From contig NZ_CP009747.1 in assembly GCF_000800255.1 (NCBI RefSeq), forward strand, positions 4,030,001-4,094,000: a stretch of DNA of 64,000 nt, in the 5' to 3' direction. Below the pieces are notes generated by a model, which did not search any database, was not told where the DNA came from, and saw only the letters and a list, made by a program, of their open reading frames with translations. Within the stretch, counting starts at the first letter, position 1; the number at the start of each line of letters is the position of its first letter. The DNA comes from Pseudomonas parafulva (GTDB lineage: Bacteria > Pseudomonadota > Gammaproteobacteria > Pseudomonadales > Pseudomonadaceae). Positions 9,283 to 18,667 of the stretch are shown in pieces. A program made the position numbers and the translations under genes.

Positions 9283-9504
9283 TCAAGCCTCAGGCGTCGC
9301 CGCCCTCAGCGTCCGGGCCTCGCGGCAGATGTGCCGGCGCCGTTCATCGTCAGCCGCGCGCCACTCGCGGATGTGCTCCACATGCCGGTAGCAGCCGGTA
9401 CAGACACGGCGCTCATCGAGCCGACACACATTGATGCAGGGCGAAGGCACGGCTGGGCTGACGTTGCTGTAGAGCGGCTTGGGAGGCCGCGGCTGATCGC
9501 TCAT
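9283..9504 (-). CDS. DUF1289 small cysteine-rich protein
   Basis: 73-residue protein with the DUF1289 pattern: SPCINVCRLDERRVCTGCYR gives four Cys in a C-x3-C-x7-C-x2-C arrangement, suggesting metal binding, followed by a basic helix (REWRAADDERRRHICREA). It starts one base beyond the cyaY stop region in a compact pair, so it is probably cotranscribed with cyaY, which handles iron. A Zn or Fe-S ligand role is inference only. Confidence 0.85.
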   Translation of the reverse strand: MSDQPRPPKPLYSNVSPAVPSPCINVCRLDERRVCTGCYRHVEHIREWRAADDERRRHICREARTLRAATPEA

Positions 9505-9505
9505 G

Positions 9506-9838
9506 TCAGATCTCGTCGAAGTCCAGCTTCTCGCCGACCCGCTCCCAGACGATGCGTTCGAGCATCTCGCCGAGCAGCTCTTCGCTCTTCTCGCACACCC
9601 ACTTGCCGCTCTCTTCGTCGTAGTCGAAGTGAAAACCGCCGGAACGGTCGGCCAGCCACAGTTGGCGCAGCGGTTCCTGGCGGCTGAAGATCAGTTGGCT
9701 GCCGTTGTCGAACTTGATGGTCAGCACCCCGGCGGAGTTTTCCATGTCCAGATCCAGGTCGGTGTCATCGAACAGATCCTCCAGGGCCTGTTGGGTGGCG
9801 TCGACCAGATCGTGGAAACGCGCTTCGCTCAAACTCAT
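9506..9838 (-). CDS. cyaY: Iron donor / Fe-S assembly protein CyaY (frataxin)
   Basis: 110-residue bacterial frataxin with an acidic N-terminal iron-binding helix (LVDATQQALEDLFDDTDLDL) and the beta-sheet motif with RQLWLADRSGGFHFDYDE. It binds iron and modulates the IscS/IscU Fe-S machinery in the cytoplasm. The start MSLSEARFHDL is chosen because longer in-frame extensions read through the repeat region upstream. It forms a two-gene unit with the DUF1289 gene and is divergent from lppL. Confidence 0.95.
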   Translation of the reverse strand: MSLSEARFHDLVDATQQALEDLFDDTDLDLDMENSAGVLTIKFDNGSQLIFSRQEPLRQLWLADRSGGFHFDYDEESGKWVCEKSEELLGEMLERIVWERVGEKLDFDEI

Positions 9839-9906
9839 TGCAGGAACCTCGGAAATGGCTGCAGGGACGCAAGCCGGGCACGATACCGGCGCAAGGCGCC
9901 CAGCTT

Positions 9907-10008
9907 CAAGCCGTAAGCGGCAAGAGACAAGAAAAACCGCCCAGCGCAGACGACCGGCGCCACCAACTTGCCGCTTGCAGCTTGCCACTTGCCGCTCGCG
10001 GCTTGCGG
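9907..10008. repeat. Inverted arrays of an imperfect 7-bp repeat (CTTGCNG)
   Basis: Six tandem heptamers of the form CTTGCCG/CTTGCAG/CTTGCCA/CTCGCGG occupy 9967-10008. A complementary array (CAAGCCG TAAGCGG CAAG, 9907-9924) lies upstream. The left array pairs with either 9967-9984 or 9988-10005 with two mismatches, so the cyaY/lppL intergenic region can form a long stem. Promoters for both divergent genes must lie around it. Confidence 0.75.
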
Positions 10009-10096
10009 CTCGACTCGCCCGGACCCTCGCATAGGCAATCTGCCGGGCGCTCGGTATACTCGGGCGCAATACTGCTTAATTCAAAGGATTTCGCCC

Positions 10097-10300
10097 ATGA
10101 AGCGCCTGATTTCCTCCGTTGCGGCGCTGGTCGCTGTTGCCTGCCTCGTTTCGGCCTGCGGCCAGAAAGGCCCCCTGTACCTGCCTGAAGACGGCAAGGA
10201 CGGCAAGAGCGCACGCAAGTCGTCGCATCAACACGGGCAGCCGGCCCAGGCCGCGCCGCAAGACGAAGAACCGCTGCCCGAGCAGTCGCCAGCGCAGTAA
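10097..10300 (+). CDS. lppL: Small lipoprotein LppL (LptM-like)
   Basis: 67-residue precursor. Its signal peptide MKRLISSVAALVAVACLVSAC ends in the lipobox LVSAC, with lipidated Cys at residue 21, followed by the conserved GQKGPLYLPE motif of the LptM/YifL/LppL family. In E. coli the family member LptM assists LptD maturation in the outer membrane. The C-terminal tail is Gln/Ala/Glu-rich and disordered. It is the first gene of the lppL-lysA-dapF-DUF484-xerC-HAD operon, nine bases before lysA. Confidence 0.92.
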   Translation: MKRLISSVAALVAVACLVSACGQKGPLYLPEDGKDGKSARKSSHQHGQPAQAAPQDEEPLPEQSPAQ

Positions 10301-10309
10301 GGAAATCCC

Positions 10310-11557
10310 ATGGACGCATTCAACTACCGCGGCGGCGAGTTGTTCGCCGAGGGCGTGGCCCTGTCGGCCATCGCCGAGCGCTTCGGCACCCCGACCTACG
10401 TCTATTCGCGCGCCCATATCGAGGCCCAGTACCGCAGCTACACCGACGCCCTGCAAGGGGTCGAGCACTTGGTGTGCTTCGCGGTCAAGGCCAACTCCAA
10501 CCTGGGTGTGCTGAACCTGTTGGCGCGCCTGGGCGCAGGCTTCGACATCGTCTCCGGCGGCGAGCTGGAGCGCGTGCTGGCCGCAGGTGGACGCGCCGAC
10601 CGCGTAGTGTTCTCCGGCGTCGGCAAGACCCGTGAAGACATGCGCCGCGCCTTGGAAGTGGGCGTGCACTGCTTCAACGTCGAATCCACCGACGAACTCG
10701 AGCGCCTGCAAACCGTGGCCGCCGAGATGGGCAAAGTGGCCCCGGTGTCGCTGCGGGTCAACCCGGACGTCGATGCGGGCACCCACCCGTACATCTCCAC
10801 GGGCCTGAAGGAAAACAAGTTCGGCATCGCCATCGCCGATGCCGAAGCCCTCTACGTGCGCGCCGCACAACTGCCGAACCTGGACGTGGTCGGCGTCGAC
10901 TGCCATATCGGCTCGCAGTTGACCACCGTCGATCCATTCCTCGACGCGCTGGATCGCCTGTTGGCCCTGGTCGATCGCCTGGCCGAGTGCGGCATCCACC
11001 TGCGTCACCTGGACCTGGGCGGCGGTGTCGGCGTGCGCTACCGCGACGAGCAGCCGCCGCAGGTGGCCGACTACCTGCAGGCCATCCGCGAGCGCGTCGG
11101 CGCGCGCGATCTGGCGCTGGTGTTCGAACCGGGCCGCTACATCGTCGCCAACGGCGGCGTATTGCTGACCCGCGTCGAGTACCTCAAGCACACCGAACAC
11201 AAGGACTTCGCCATCATCGATGCGGCGATGAACGACCTGATTCGTCCGGCCCTGTACCAGGCCTGGATGGACGTCAGCGCCGTCAGCCCGCGCGAAGGCC
11301 AGACACGCGCCTACGACCTGGTCGGGCCCATCTGCGAAACCGGCGACTTCCTCGCCAAGGACCGTGCGCTGAACCTGGCCGAAGGCGATCTGCTGGCCGT
11401 GCGTTCGGCGGGCGCCTATGGTTTCGTCATGAGTTCGAACTACAACACCCGGGGCCGCTGCGCCGAGGTGCTGGTCGATGGCGACCAGGCCTTCGAAGTG
11501 CGCCGCCGCGAAACCATCGCTGAATTGTTCGCCGGCGAAAGCCTGCTGCCGGAGTGA
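10310..11557 (+). CDS. lysA: Diaminopimelate decarboxylase
   Basis: 415-residue PLP enzyme of the fold-III (alanine racemase-like) decarboxylases; converts meso-diaminopimelate to L-lysine, the last lysine step. The PLP lysine is in [13 protein letters not shown] (about residue 61); the glycine-rich phosphate-binding segment [11 protein letters not shown] and [12 protein letters not shown] motif are present. SD AAGGAAA precedes the ATG. It sits in an operon with dapF, the preceding pathway step. Confidence 0.97.
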   Translation: MDAFNYRGGELFAEGVALSAIAERFGTPTYVYSRAHIEAQYRSYTDALQGVEHLVCFAVKANSNLGVLNLLARLGAGFDIVSGGELERVLAAGGRADRVVFSGVGKTREDMRRALEVGVHCFNVESTDELERLQTVAAEMGKVAPVSLRVNPDVDAGTHPYISTGLKENKFGIAIADAEALYVRAAQLPNLDVVGVDCHIGSQLTTVDPFLDALDRLLALVDRLAECGIHLRHLDLGGGVGVRYRDEQPPQVADYLQAIRERVGARDLALVFEPGRYIVANGGVLLTRVEYLKHTEHKDFAIIDAAMNDLIRPALYQAWMDVSAVSPREGQTRAYDLVGPICETGDFLAKDRALNLAEGDLLAVRSAGAYGFVMSSNYNTRGRCAEVLVDGDQAFEVRRRETIAELFAGESLLPE

Positions 11558-11561
11558 ACCC

Positions 11562-12392
11562 ATGCTGCTGCGTTTTACCAAGATGCACGGACTGGGCAAT
11601 GACTTCATGGTGCTCGACCTGGTCAGCCAGCATGCGCACATCCAGCCCAAGCACGCCAAGCAATGGGGCGACCGCCACACCGGCATCGGTTTCGACCAAC
11701 TGCTGATCGTCGAGGCGCCGAGCAATCCGGAGGTGGACTTCCGCTACCGGATCTTCAACGCCGACGGCTCCGAAGTCGAACAATGCGGCAATGGCGCGCG
11801 CTGCTTCGCCCGTTTCGTGCTGGACAAGCGCCTGACGGCGAAGAAGCGCATCCGTGTCGAGACCAAAGGCGGCGTCATCGAGCTGGACATCCAGAACGAT
11901 GGCCAGGTCTGCGTCGACATGGGGCCACCGCGCTTCGTGCCGGCCGACATCCCCTTCGTTGCCGACGAGCAGGCGCTCAGCTACCCGCTGCAGATCGATG
12001 GACAGGTTCATCAGATCGCCGCCGTGTCGATGGGTAACCCTCATTCGGTGCTGCGCGTCGATGACGTGCAGCGCGCACCGGTACACGAGCTGGGACCGAA
12101 GATCGAACATCATCCGCGCTTCCCGCAACGGGTGAACGCCGGCTTCCTCCAGGTTGTCGACCGTCACCGCGCCTACCTGCGCGTGTGGGAGCGCGGTGCT
12201 GGCGAGACCCAGGCCTGCGGCACCGGCGCCTGCGCCGCCGCCGTGGCCGCCATCGCGCAGGGCTGGATGGACTCGCCCGTGTGCATCGAGCTGCCGGGCG
12301 GACGCCTGAGCATCGAATGGGCAGGCCCGGGCCAGTCGGTACGCATGACCGGTCCCGCCGTGCGCGTCTACGAAGGACAGGTCCGTTTCTAA
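11562..12392 (+). CDS. dapF: Diaminopimelate epimerase
   Basis: 276-residue cofactor-independent racemase that interconverts LL- and meso-diaminopimelate for lysine and peptidoglycan. Both catalytic cysteines are visible, in [10 protein letters not shown] and in [12 protein letters not shown]. It begins [15 protein letters not shown], four bases after the lysA stop, so the two are translationally close. Longer in-frame upstream sequence overlaps lysA and is rejected. Confidence 0.97.
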   Translation: MLLRFTKMHGLGNDFMVLDLVSQHAHIQPKHAKQWGDRHTGIGFDQLLIVEAPSNPEVDFRYRIFNADGSEVEQCGNGARCFARFVLDKRLTAKKRIRVETKGGVIELDIQNDGQVCVDMGPPRFVPADIPFVADEQALSYPLQIDGQVHQIAAVSMGNPHSVLRVDDVQRAPVHELGPKIEHHPRFPQRVNAGFLQVVDRHRAYLRVWERGAGETQACGTGACAAAVAAIAQGWMDSPVCIELPGGRLSIEWAGPGQSVRMTGPAVRVYEGQVRF

Positions 12393-12405
12393 ACGAGTAT
12401 CCGCC

Positions 12406-13116
12406 ATGACCGATCAGCCACAGGTTGTACCCGAGCAAGCCGCCGATCTCGACGCCGAGGCGGTGATCGCCTACCTGCGCGCCCACCCCACCTTCTTCGC
12501 CGAGCACGACGACCTGCTGGTCGAGCAACGCATCCCCCATCAGCGCGGCGACAGCGTATCGCTGGTGGAACGTCAGCTCACGCTGCTGCGCGAGCGCAAC
12601 ATCGAGATGCGCCATCGCCTGTCGCAACTGATGGACGTGGCCCGCGACAACGACCGACTGTTCGAAAAAACGCGTCGGCTGATTCTCGACCTGCTTGACG
12701 CCAACACCTTGGAAGAAGTGGTGATGGCGGTCGAAGACAGCCTGCGCCAGGAATTCCAGGTGCCCTTCGTCAGCCTGATCCTGTTCGGCGACAACGCCGC
12801 GCCCGTTGGTCGCTGGGTCAGCAGCGCCGAGGCGCAACAGGCCATCGGTGGGCTGCTGGGCAGCGGCAAGACGGTCAGCGGCAACCTGCGCGAGCATGAG
12901 CTGGCATTCCTGTTCGGCGACGAACAGCGCCTGGAGGTGGGCTCCAGTGCCGTGGCCTCGCTGGAGCACCAGGGGCTGCACGGGGTACTGGCCATCGGCA
13001 GTCGCGACCCGCAGCACTACAAGAGCAGCGTCGGCACCCTGTTCCTCACCTACATCGCCGAAATCCTCGGCCGCGTGGTTCCACGGGTGACGCAGACGCT
13101 GCGCTCGGTGCGCTGA
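12406..13116 (+). CDS. DUF484 family protein (GAF-like)
   Basis: 236-residue DUF484 protein, a fixed neighbour of dapF and xerC in Pseudomonas. An N-terminal helical segment ([20 protein letters not shown]) and a coiled coil ([18 protein letters not shown]) precede a C-terminal GAF-like domain with FVSLILFGD and [16 protein letters not shown]. No enzymatic residues are known. Its stop overlaps the xerC start by one base (TGATG), so translation is coupled to the recombinase, but a functional link is unproven. Confidence 0.9.
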   Translation: MTDQPQVVPEQAADLDAEAVIAYLRAHPTFFAEHDDLLVEQRIPHQRGDSVSLVERQLTLLRERNIEMRHRLSQLMDVARDNDRLFEKTRRLILDLLDANTLEEVVMAVEDSLRQEFQVPFVSLILFGDNAAPVGRWVSSAEAQQAIGGLLGSGKTVSGNLREHELAFLFGDEQRLEVGSSAVASLEHQGLHGVLAIGSRDPQHYKSSVGTLFLTYIAEILGRVVPRVTQTLRSVR

Positions 13117-14015
13117 TGGAACGTGAGCTGGCGGCTTATTGCGCGCACCTGCGCAACGAGCGCCAGGTGTCCGAGCACACCCAACTCGCCTACCGGCGCG
13201 ATCTGACCAAAGTGCTCGAGTTCTGCAATAACCAAGGCATCGCCAGTTGGAAGACCTTGCAGATCCAGCAGTTGCGTCAACTGGTGGCGCGTCTGCACCA
13301 TCATGGCCAGTCCTCGACCAGCCTGGCGCGCCTGCTCTCGGCAGTGCGCGGGTTGTATCGCTACCTCAACCGCGAAGGATTGTGCGAGCACGACCCGGCC
13401 AACGGCCTGGCACCGCCCAAAGGCGAGCGCCGCCTGCCCAAGACCCTCGACACCGACCGCGCCCTGCAACTGCTCGACGGCGGCGTCGATGACGATTTCA
13501 TCGCCCGCCGCGACCAGGCCATCCTCGAACTGTTCTATTCCTCGGGCTTGCGCCTGTCGGAGCTGACTCAGCTGGACCTGGAGCAACTCGACCTCGCTGG
13601 CGCGCTGGTGCAGGTCCACGGTAAAGGGGGCAAGGCGCGCGTGCTGCCGGTCGGGCGCAAGGCCCGCGAAGCCTTGCAAGCCTGGCTGAAGCTGCGCGGC
13701 ATCAGCGCACCGCGTGACAGCGCGGTGTTCGTCACCCGCCAAGGCAAGCGCCTGGGCCAGCGGGCCATTCAGCTACGGGTCAAGGCAGCCGGCGAGCGCG
13801 AGTTGGGCCAGCACCTGCACCCGCACATGCTCCGCCATTCGTTCGCCAGTCATCTGCTGGAATCGTCCCAGGATTTGCGGGCGGTACAGGAAATGCTCGG
13901 CCACGCCGACATCAGTACCACGCAAATCTATACCCACCTGGACTTCCAGCACCTGGCCGCCGTCTACGACAGCGCCCACCCACGGGCCAAACGCAGCAAG
14001 GATAGCGACTCATGA
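13116..14015 (+). CDS. xerC: Tyrosine recombinase XerC
   Basis: 299-residue site-specific recombinase that with XerD resolves chromosome dimers at dif. The N-terminal SAM-like core-binding domain (1-90) precedes the catalytic domain. Catalytic residues are seen in [12 protein letters not shown] (Arg), [13 protein letters not shown] (Lys), [15 protein letters not shown] (His, Arg), [14 protein letters not shown] (His and nucleophile Tyr). Length is normal. It is coupled by overlaps to DUF484 upstream and the HAD gene downstream. Confidence 0.96.
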   Translation: MERELAAYCAHLRNERQVSEHTQLAYRRDLTKVLEFCNNQGIASWKTLQIQQLRQLVARLHHHGQSSTSLARLLSAVRGLYRYLNREGLCEHDPANGLAPPKGERRLPKTLDTDRALQLLDGGVDDDFIARRDQAILELFYSSGLRLSELTQLDLEQLDLAGALVQVHGKGGKARVLPVGRKAREALQAWLKLRGISAPRDSAVFVTRQGKRLGQRAIQLRVKAAGERELGQHLHPHMLRHSFASHLLESSQDLRAVQEMLGHADISTTQIYTHLDFQHLAAVYDSAHPRAKRSKDSDS

Positions 14016-14707
14016 CCATCAAACTGATCACCTTCGACCTGGACGACACCTTGTGGGACACCGCGCCCGTGATCGCCAGCGCCGAAATCCTCTTGCGCGA
14101 CTGGCTGGCTGCCAATGCCCCACGCCTGGGCAGCGTGCCGGTCGAACACCTGTTTGCCATCCGCGAACGCCTGGTCCAGGCCGAACCAGCGCTCAAGCAC
14201 CGCATCAGTGCACTGCGCCGACGCGTGCTGTTCAACGCGCTGGCGGAAGTCGGCTACGCCCAAGAGCAGGCGCAGGCGCTGGCAGACGAAGCCTTCGAGG
14301 TGTTCCTGCAGGCCCGGCACCAGGTCGAGGTGTTCCCAGAAGTCGAGCCGGTATTGGAGATCCTGCGCCAGCACTATGTGCTGGGCGTCGTGACCAATGG
14401 CAACGCCGATGTGCGCCGCCTGGGCATCTCCGACTACTTCCGCTTTGCCCTGTGCGCCGAGGACCTGGGCGTGGGCAAGCCGGATCCGGCACCGTTTCTC
14501 GAAGCGCTCAAGCGCGGCGGGGTCGAGGCAGCGGCCGCAGTACACATCGGAGACCATCCGGGTGATGACATTTCCGGCGCCCAGCGCGCCGGCCTGCGCG
14601 CGGTGTGGTTCAACCCCCAGGGCAAGGACTGGACCGGCGAGCGCGCGCCGGACGCCGAGGTCCGGCAGCTGTCGCAGCTTCCCGAGGTGCTGGCGCGTTG
14701 GCGGTGA
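14012..14707 (+). CDS. HAD-superfamily hydrolase (HAD-IA)
   Basis: 231-residue phosphatase-like protein with HAD motif [11 protein letters not shown] (Asp nucleophile about residue 9), an alpha-helical cap, motif II VVTNGN, motif [13 protein letters not shown] and motif [19 protein letters not shown]. It resembles YigB/YjjG-type enzymes that dephosphorylate FMN or nucleotides; the substrate is not determinable here. The start overlaps the xerC stop (ATGA), and it is the last gene of the operon, followed by a strong terminator. Confidence 0.9.
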   Translation: MTIKLITFDLDDTLWDTAPVIASAEILLRDWLAANAPRLGSVPVEHLFAIRERLVQAEPALKHRISALRRRVLFNALAEVGYAQEQAQALADEAFEVFLQARHQVEVFPEVEPVLEILRQHYVLGVVTNGNADVRRLGISDYFRFALCAEDLGVGKPDPAPFLEALKRGGVEAAAAVHIGDHPGDDISGAQRAGLRAVWFNPQGKDWTGERAPDAEVRQLSQLPEVLARWR

Positions 14708-14729
14708 AGGCCTGCCTTTTCACCACCCA

Positions 14730-14760
14730 CAAAAAAGCCCGCAGCGACGGCGGGCTCTTT
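14730..14760. terminator. Bidirectional terminator between the xerC operon and sutA
   Basis: AGCCCGC (14736-14742) and GCGGGCT (14750-14756) form a 7-bp stem with A6 before and CTTT after it, so it can act on both strands at the convergence of the HAD gene and sutA. Confidence 0.8.
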
Positions 14761-14773
14761 CGCACTCAGCCAC

Positions 14774-15103
14774 TCAGATAGGGCGGCTGCCGTACTTGTT
14801 GTCCGGCTTCTTGGGCGGATCGGCGACCACGTTGGCCTCCACTTCCTGCACCTTGCCACCACGCGCCAGGAACTCTTCCATGGCCCGGGCCAGCGCATCG
14901 CGCTCTTTCTGCTTGGCCTCCAGGCTCGGCATCTCGTCTACAGAGACAGCGGCCTTGGATTTGCCCTTGGCCGCCGGCGCCGGACTGCTGTCGTCGTCGC
15001 CGGCATCTTCGGCACCGTCGTCGGCCGCCGTTTCGAGGGCCTCGTCACCCTCTTCGTCGTCGCCGACTTCGAGGTCATCGTTTTCCAGATCGTCGTCGCT
15101 CAT
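14774..15103 (-). CDS. sutA: Transcriptional regulator SutA
   Basis: 109-residue protein with an intrinsically disordered acidic N-terminus (MSDDDLENDDLEVGDDEEGD), a conserved central helix (AKQKERDALARAMEEFLARGG) and a short tail ending NKYGSRPI. This matches SutA of P. aeruginosa, an RNA polymerase-binding factor that promotes expression during slow growth. It has no DNA-binding domain of its own. It is a single gene, convergent with the HAD gene and followed by the shared terminator. Confidence 0.9.
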   Translation of the reverse strand: MSDDDLENDDLEVGDDEEGDEALETAADDGAEDAGDDDSSPAPAAKGKSKAAVSVDEMPSLEAKQKERDALARAMEEFLARGGKVQEVEANVVADPPKKPDNKYGSRPI

Positions 15104-15492
15104 GTTCTACCTCATGACTTGCGAAAAGCAGATTAGTTATGGCCCAGTGATGCCGTAGACCGGCAGCCACCGGTGAAAATTCCACCGACCGTGGATTGGC
15201 CACGGCCTGGAGTATGCGCTGCGTACAGGGAGCGCTTGCCAGCAGGTTCCGGCCTAAGGCCAGCACTGGCGAAATCTTCGGCGGGGGCCGATGGCCTTGC
15301 GCTATGAGCCAGCCTAGCAAAGCTGGCACCGACGTGCGCAGGGCGCCTCGAAGGCCCCCTCCGGCGCGCATTCTAGCGCGCCGGGAGAAAAAGCAAAGCT
15401 CCATCAATACCCGTCATTTTGTAAGTATTCGCCCTACGTCACGAACGTGTCGGGTAAACCGTTTGCCCCAAGGCGAAACAGTAAAAATCAGG
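15104..15492. promoter_or_regulatory. sutA upstream region, no gene
   Basis: Roughly 390 bp between sutA and the amtB terminator with no credible gene. A GCCAGC/GCTGGC inverted repeat lies near 15310-15328. The stretch must contain the sutA promoter and leader; no clear -35/-10 pair was identified. Confidence 0.4.
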
Positions 15493-15519
15493 CAAAAAAA
15501 TGCCCGGACGAGCCGGGCA
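15493..15519 (-). terminator. Rho-independent terminator of glnK-amtB
   Basis: TGCCCGG (15501-15507) and CCGGGCA (15513-15519) form the stem. On the minus strand it is followed by seven T residues, directly after the amtB stop. Confidence 0.9.
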
Positions 15520-15539
15520 AGTTTTTTATCGCGTGGCGA

Positions 15540-16874
15540 TTACAGGTTGTAACCACGCTCGTTGTGCTGAGCCAGGTCGAGACCGACCGACTCTTCTTCT
15601 TCGTTGACCCGCAGCCCCATCACCGCGTCCAGTACCTTGAGAATCACGTAGGTGACGATGGCGGTATAGGCCACAGTGAAGATCACGCCCTTGGCCTGAA
15701 CCCAGACCTGCGCACCGATATCGGTGACCGTGCCGAAGCCGCCCAGCGCAGGTGCCGCGAACACACCGGTGAGAATCGCGCCGACGATGCCGCCCACGCC
15801 ATGCACGCCGAAGGCATCGAGCGAGTCGTCATAGCCCAGCTTGCGTTTGAGGCTGGTGGCGCAGAAGTAGCAGATCACACCGGACGCCAGGCCGATCACC
15901 AGAGCGCCCATCGGACCTACCGTGCCCGCCGCCGGGGTGATGGCGACCAGACCCGCGACCACACCCGACGCGATGCCCAGCGCACTCGGTTTACCATGAC
16001 CGATCCACTCGGCGAACATCCAGCTCAGCGCGGCGGCGGCGGTGGCGATCTGGGTCACCAGCATGGCCATGCCGGCGGTACCGTTGGCGGCCGCGGCGGA
16101 GCCTGCGTTGAAGCCGAACCAGCCGATCCACAGCATGGCCGCACCGACCAGGGTGTAGCCCAGGTTGTGCGGGGCCATCGGCGTGGTCGGATAGCCCTTG
16201 CGCTTGCCCAGCACCACGCAGGCCACCAGGCCCGCGACACCGGCGTTGATGTGCACCACGGTGCCGCCAGCGAAGTCCAGCACGCCCCAGTCCCACATCA
16301 GCGCACCGTCACCGCTCCAGACCATGTGCGCGATCGGCGCATAGACCAGGGTGAACCACACGCCCATGAACACCAGCATGGCGGAGAACTTCATGCGCTC
16401 GGCGAAGGCGCCGACGATCAGCGCTGGGGTGATGATGGCGAAGGTCATCTGGAAGGTGATGAACACCGCCTCGGGGAACAGCGCAGTGGCCGAGGTCAGG
16501 CCCGATGGCGTGACGCCCGCGAGGAAGGCCTTGGAGAAGCCCCCGATGAAGGAATTGAAGTTGAGCACGCCCTTTTCCATACCGGCGGTATCGAAGGCGA
16601 TGCTGTAACCGTAGACGACCCACAGGATGCTGATCAGACCGGTGATGGCAAAGCACTGCATCATCACCGACAGCAGGTTCTTGGAGCGCACCATGCCACC
16701 GTAGAACAGGGCCAGGCCCGGGATGGTCATGAACAGTACCAGCGCGGTGGCGGTGAGCATCCAGGCGGTGTCGCCGGAGTTCAGCACCGGGGCGGCGGCT
16801 TCGTCTGCCAAGGCCAGGCCAGGCATGACGAGGGACAATAGGGCTCCTAGCCCTGCGATCTTGCGCAGAGTCAT
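15540..16874 (-). CDS. amtB: Ammonium transporter AmtB
   Basis: 444-residue inner-membrane ammonium channel. A cleavable signal peptide (LGALLSLVMPGLALADEA) precedes 11 predicted membrane segments. The start of the transporter core, FMTIPGLALFYGGMVRSKN, and the pore-lining twin-His regions (LDFAGGTVVHINAG and DAFGVHGVGGI) are present. The tail ends NERGYNL. It lies 49 bp downstream of glnK, the usual pair in which GlnK plugs AmtB under nitrogen sufficiency. Transcription should depend on the NtrC/sigma-54 region upstream of glnK. Confidence 0.97.
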   Translation of the reverse strand: MTLRKIAGLGALLSLVMPGLALADEAAAPVLNSGDTAWMLTATALVLFMTIPGLALFYGGMVRSKNLLSVMMQCFAITGLISILWVVYGYSIAFDTAGMEKGVLNFNSFIGGFSKAFLAGVTPSGLTSATALFPEAVFITFQMTFAIITPALIVGAFAERMKFSAMLVFMGVWFTLVYAPIAHMVWSGDGALMWDWGVLDFAGGTVVHINAGVAGLVACVVLGKRKGYPTTPMAPHNLGYTLVGAAMLWIGWFGFNAGSAAAANGTAGMAMLVTQIATAAAALSWMFAEWIGHGKPSALGIASGVVAGLVAITPAAGTVGPMGALVIGLASGVICYFCATSLKRKLGYDDSLDAFGVHGVGGIVGAILTGVFAAPALGGFGTVTDIGAQVWVQAKGVIFTVAYTAIVTYVILKVLDAVMGLRVNEEEESVGLDLAQHNERGYNL

Positions 16875-16923
16875 TTGTTTTCTCCTGGGGCGTGTTGGGT
16901 TTGGTGAGGCGGTGTTGCGTCGC

Positions 16924-17427
<504 letters not shown>

Positions 17428-17466
17428 TCACTCAGGACGTCATCAGTGCATGGCTTGCGAGAGCCA

Positions 17467-17483
17467 TTGCAGAAACCTTGCCA
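17467..17483 (-). promoter_or_regulatory. Sigma-54 promoter of glnK-amtB
   Basis: On the minus strand the sequence TGGCAAGGTTTCTGCA matches the -24/-12 consensus (TGGCACG-N4-TTGCA) with two mismatches. It keeps the invariant GG and GC with the exact 10-nt spacing. The start point would be near 17458, giving a leader of about 195 nt. Two NtrC-like sites lie at about -109 and -142, which strongly supports the call. Confidence 0.8.
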
Positions 17484-17558
17484 TTTCTCAAAAAGCTCGG
17501 AATTACAGGCCATTACGTTATCGCTCGAGGATTGGCCTAAGGCCATCAGGGAAGAAGA

Positions 17559-17575
17559 CGCACAATTCCGGTGCA
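17559..17575. promoter_or_regulatory. NtrC-binding site, promoter-proximal
   Basis: CGCACAATTCCGGTGCA, a near-palindrome closely matching the NtrC consensus (TGCACCA-N3-TGGTGCA). It is centred about 109 bp upstream of the predicted glnK start point. Confidence 0.75.
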
Positions 17576-17591
17576 TCCAACCCCTACATGC

Positions 17592-17608
17592 TGCGCAAAA
17601 AGTGTGCA
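17592..17608. promoter_or_regulatory. NtrC-binding site, promoter-distal
   Basis: TGCGCAAAAAGTGTGCA, a second NtrC-type dyad. It is centred 33 bp (three helical turns) from the first, as in the classical glnA enhancer. Confidence 0.72.
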
Positions 17609-17672
17609 TCCAGCCGTTCCGGGGCACCGTGCTACACTGCCAACCCTTCCCTCTTGATGGACAGCCTGCCCC

Positions 17673-17936
17673 ATGCTCGCGCCCAAAGCCCTCCTCGATG
17701 CCCTGAGCGACCAGGCCTCGCGCCTGTTCAGCGGCGATACCGCGCAGCCGCGCGCCGAACTCGAAAGCCAGTTCAAGGCCCTGATGCAGAGCACCTTCAG
17801 CAAGCTGGACCTGGTCAGCCGAGAAGAATTCGACAGCCAGATGGTGGTGTTGGCCCGTACCCGTGCCCGCCTTGAAGCACTGGAAAAGCAGGTGGCCGAC
17901 CTCGAGGCCCGCCTGGCGCCTTCAGCGGACCACTGA
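17673..17936 (+). CDS. ubiK: Ubiquinone biosynthesis accessory factor UbiK
   Basis: 87-residue protein of the UbiK/YqiC (BMFP) family: an amphipathic N-terminal helix (LAPKALLDALSDQASRLF) followed by a C-terminal trimeric coiled coil (ARTRARLEALEKQVADLEAR). It assists the Ubi complex in aerobic ubiquinone synthesis, with UbiJ. It is divergent from glnK and shares the intergenic region containing the NtrC sites. In P. aeruginosa it is, from memory, directly followed by comM; here about 15 kb of accessory DNA intervenes. Confidence 0.9.
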   Translation: MLAPKALLDALSDQASRLFSGDTAQPRAELESQFKALMQSTFSKLDLVSREEFDSQMVVLARTRARLEALEKQVADLEARLAPSADH

Positions 17937-18299
17937 GCCCCCAGTTGGCAGAGCCTGCACGGTGCAATGCCGCCTGCAGGCCGAGCCTATGAAGAATGCT
18001 TTCCTACACACTCAATATCGCTTTCGACAAGATGAAAGTTATTTAACGACCCCCTCTGCGATTGACTTCGATACTACCCTTGAATAAAGTTCGCTCGCCT
18101 TGGGAAAAGGCCCTTACTCCACTCAATGAAGCATTCAATGGACACAGTATCTAGTCGCTGCCTGATCGGCGCCCCACGGGCCGGTCAGGCACTGAAATCG
18201 GAACACCGGTCCCGACACCTGGATCGGGCACGCCGCGCCAGAGCCTGACGCTCCGCCGTGACTTGCCTCGCCCGGTGCCCGCCGGTCGGAGGCAAGCTC
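17937..18299. promoter_or_regulatory. ubiK downstream region and structured leader of the next small gene
   Basis: No gene is seen. A candidate sigma-70 promoter (TTGACT at 18062, TAAAGT at 18085, 17-bp spacing) is followed by a 12-bp hairpin with one G-T pair (18159-18170 / 18180-18191), then smaller stems (CCCGA...TCGGG, 18213-18230). The transcript reaching the 18300 ORF would be highly structured. No T-run follows the stems. Confidence 0.4.
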
Positions 18300-18572
18300 A
18301 TGACCCTCACCTCGTTCGTTTCACATCGCCTGCACGCCTGCCTGGCCGCGCTGCATGCGCGCACCCGCAGGCCACTCGCCGCGAGGCTTGAAGACGTTCC
18401 CACGGCCGCTGCACGCGGCCCGCAACTGCGCGCCATATGGCAGGCCCATCCTGGCCACGGAAAACTCCAGTTGCGCCTGCACTGGAGCCATGACGCCCCT
18501 CAGGAACCTCCGAGTCGCAGCGGGCCGATGGCCTGGTTTCGCGCCTGCCTGAGGCCCTCGAACTTCATCTGA
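18300..18572 (+). CDS. Unknown 90-residue basic protein
   Basis: 90 residues starting MTLTSFVSHRLHACLAALHA. A strong SD (GGAGG, 7 nt spacing) makes translation likely. The N-terminal third could be an amphipathic helix, the middle (RGPQLRAIWQAHPGHGKLQL) is beta-like and Trp-containing, and the C-terminus is FRACLRPSNF. It lies upstream of the mgtA leader region in the same direction. I do not recognise a family, and a function in Mg2+ response would be guesswork. Confidence 0.5.
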   Translation: MTLTSFVSHRLHACLAALHARTRRPLAARLEDVPTAAARGPQLRAIWQAHPGHGKLQLRLHWSHDAPQEPPSRSGPMAWFRACLRPSNFI

Positions 18573-18600
18573 AAACCGTATTTAAACGGCCAGTTCCGTG

Positions 18601-18625
18601 CAAACTTTTTTAATTTAAAAGTTTG
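18601..18625 (+). promoter_or_regulatory. AT-rich hairpin upstream of the mgtA leader ORF
   Basis: Perfect 9-bp inverted repeat CAAACTTTT / AAAAGTTTG with a 7-nt loop, 43 bp before the leader ORF. It could be an operator or an RNA stem. A second, GC-rich 10-bp stem (TTCGCTGCCG / CGGCAGCGAA, 18689-18725) lies inside the leader ORF. Confidence 0.45.
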
Positions 18626-18667
18626 AGGGTTCCTTATTGCCTGAATTATTTGAACGAGGACACACCC

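Noticed and set aside
18583..18640. PhoP box upstream of mgtA
   Set aside because: TAAAC-like repeats are present but their spacing (18 bp) does not fit the 11-bp PhoP direct repeat.
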